Translations under genes and position numbers: made by a program
Shown here: positions 63,062 through 64,000 of the stretch, piece by piece
Position numbering within the stretch: the first letter of the stretch is position 1
Layout: each line of letters opens with the position of its first letter
NCBI RefSeq assembly: GCF_001189295.1
Contig: NZ_CP012159.1
Span: forward strand, 6,464,525-6,528,524
Direction of reading: 5' to 3'
Source of the DNA: Chondromyces crocatus
GTDB taxonomy: Bacteria; Myxococcota_A; Polyangia; Polyangiales; Polyangiaceae
DNA length: 64,000 bases
The notes under the pieces: model-generated
Seen by the model: only the letters and a program-made list of their open reading frames with translations
The model's database searches: none
What the model was told of the DNA's origin: nothing

Positions 63062-64000
63062 TCAGTGTCGGAAGTGGCGAACGCCGGTGAACACCATGGC
63101 CACCCCGGCGCGGTCGGCGGCGGCGATGACCTCGGCATCCCTCACGCTGCCCCCAGGCTGAACGATCGCGGTGATGCCGTGCTCCGCGGCCAGCTCGACG
63201 CCATCGGGGAACGGGAAAAAGGCGTCTGACGCGAGAGCGCTCCCGCGCGCCTTCTCTCCTGCTTTGCGGCACGCGATCCGCACGCTCTCCACCCGAGACA
63301 TCTGCCCTGCACCCACGCCGACCGTCGCCGTCGTCGAGGCGAGCACGATCGCGTTCGACTTGACGTGCTTGCAGACCTTCCAGGCGAGGTCGAGGCCCTC
63401 CAGCTCCTCCTCGGTGGGGGCCCGCTGCGTGACCACCCGGCCTGCCCTGACTTCCCCAGCGCCGGTGGCATCACGCTCCTGCACCACGATGCCGCCTCCG
63501 ACCCGCTTCCAGGTCAGCTCCCGGTGCGCCGCCTCCAGCCACGCGCCCGTCGCGAGGACCCGCAGGTTCTTCTTGCCCCGCAAGAGTTCCAGGGCCTCCT
63601 CGGCGTAGCTCGGGGCCACCACGCACTCCAGAAAGGTCTCCACCAGCGCCTCGGCCGTCGCGCGGTCGACCTCGCGGTTGAGCGCCACGATGCCACCGAA
63701 GGCGCTGAGCGCGTCCGCCTCACGCGCAGCGCGGTAAGCGGTCACCAGATCGGCCGCCACAGCGACCCCGCAAGGATTGGTGTGCTTCACGACCACGGCA
63801 GCGGGCGCCTCGAAATCACGCACCGCCTCCAGCGCGGCGTCGACGTCGACCAGGTTGTTGAACGACAGCTCCTTGCCGCCCGCCCCCAGCGACTCGCTGC
63901 GCGCTAGCGTCCCTTCGACGGCCCGTCGCTCTCGGTAGAAGGCTCCACTCTGATGGGGATTCTCGCCGTACCGCAGCGGGTACGCGCGCTCGAACGCGAG
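63062..64000 (-). CDS. purH: Bifunctional AICAR formyltransferase/IMP cyclohydrolase, 3' part
   Basis: The frame enters from the right edge, so the N-terminal cyclohydrolase domain lies outside. The 312 visible residues are the transformylase domain: RYGENPHQ, ELSFNNLVDVDAALEAV, VVKHTNPCGVAV with the Lys-His pair, YRAAREADALSAFGGIVALN, and the closing SDAFFPFPDGVE and QPGGSVRDAEVI with FTGVRHFRH at the end. It completes IMP synthesis in the cytosol. The C-terminus is normal. Confidence 0.95.
   Translation of the reverse strand, partial: LAFERAYPLRYGENPHQSGAFYRERRAVEGTLARSESLGAGGKELSFNNLVDVDAALEAVRDFEAPAAVVVKHTNPCGVAVAADLVTAYRAAREADALSAFGGIVALNREVDRATAEALVETFLECVVAPSYAEEALELLRGKKNLRVLATGAWLEAAHRELTWKRVGGGIVVQERDATGAGEVRAGRVVTQRAPTEEELEGLDLAWKVCKHVKSNAIVLASTTATVGVGAGQMSRVESVRIACRKAGEKARGSALASDAFFPFPDGVELAAEHGITAIVQPGGSVRDAEVIAAADRAGVAMVFTGVRHFRH

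Noticed and set aside
63049..63063. Terminator hairpin at the end of purH (GAAGT/ACTTC)
   Set aside because: The stem is only five base pairs, has no T-run and overlaps the stop codon.
1..64000. Transfer or ribosomal RNA genes
   Set aside because: No cloverleaf with a TTC-loop motif and no ribosomal RNA stretch was noticed on reading. A dedicated scan (tRNAscan-SE, Infernal) would settle it.

Overview
The window looks like chromosomal DNA of a high-GC myxobacterium, most likely of the Polyangiaceae/Sorangium type. The grounds are very GC-rich coding sequence with long antisense shadow frames, many secreted lipoproteins, a C-terminal sorting tail of the MYXO-CTERM kind, Cys-rich repeat lipoproteins, a sigma-54 promoter match, and clusters of DUF2169, DUF3540, DUF4150, pentapeptide-repeat and VgrG genes. 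This assignment comes from gene content alone.

Layout. (1) 1-2528 (+): the tail of an unknown gene, a DUF2169 protein and a membrane protein, coupled by overlapping stop/start codons. (2) 2608-5878: a secreted SH3+CHAP lipoprotein behind a good sigma-54 promoter match, an unknown lipoprotein and a von Willebrand A lipoprotein. (3) 6362-22035 (-): one long run of three vgrG genes, a DUF2169-pentapeptide fusion, a stand-alone pentapeptide protein, a DUF3540 protein, a PAAR-like DUF4150 protein and a second DUF2169 protein with a very long Pro-rich linker. This is the spike and cargo-adaptor part of a type VI secretion-like system. No sheath, tube, baseplate or ClpV genes are in the window, so the injection machine must lie elsewhere. 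(4) 22397-26772: two paralogous minimal CHAP lipoproteins, a repeat-containing spacer and two paralogous Cys-rich lipoproteins, the second broken by a frameshift. (5) 27276-28009: a striking non-coding array of about 35 degenerate 21-bp units. (6) 28460-36333: a 2.2-kb-codon RHS/SpvB-type lipoprotein with a toxin-like tip, its probable immunity gene, and a graveyard of RHS and AAA-ATPase fragments.

(7) 36638-46777: small unknown genes, an S1-domain RNA-binding protein, a pentapeptide protein, a membrane protein, an L,D-transpeptidase, lipoproteins, a response regulator and a SUKH (SMI1/KNR4) protein with a decayed neighbour copy. (8) 46835-64000: more conserved genes: hflX, a MYXO-CTERM surface protein, a STAS protein, a 1075-residue Cys-rich lipoprotein, two overlapping zinc-ribbon/beta-propeller membrane proteins, glycogen synthase, an RluA-type pseudouridine synthase, a ParA ATPase with N-terminal zinc clusters plus a small partner, and the 3' part of purH.

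How the genes work together. The common theme of the first 47 kb is cell-surface interaction and conflict: VgrG/PAAR spike parts with DUF2169 and pentapeptide partners, an RHS toxin with immunity, SUKH-type immunity proteins, and exported CHAP and L,D-transpeptidase wall enzymes. The last 17 kb mixes housekeeping with ParA-type positioning. Functions are assigned by reading motifs; no database search was possible.
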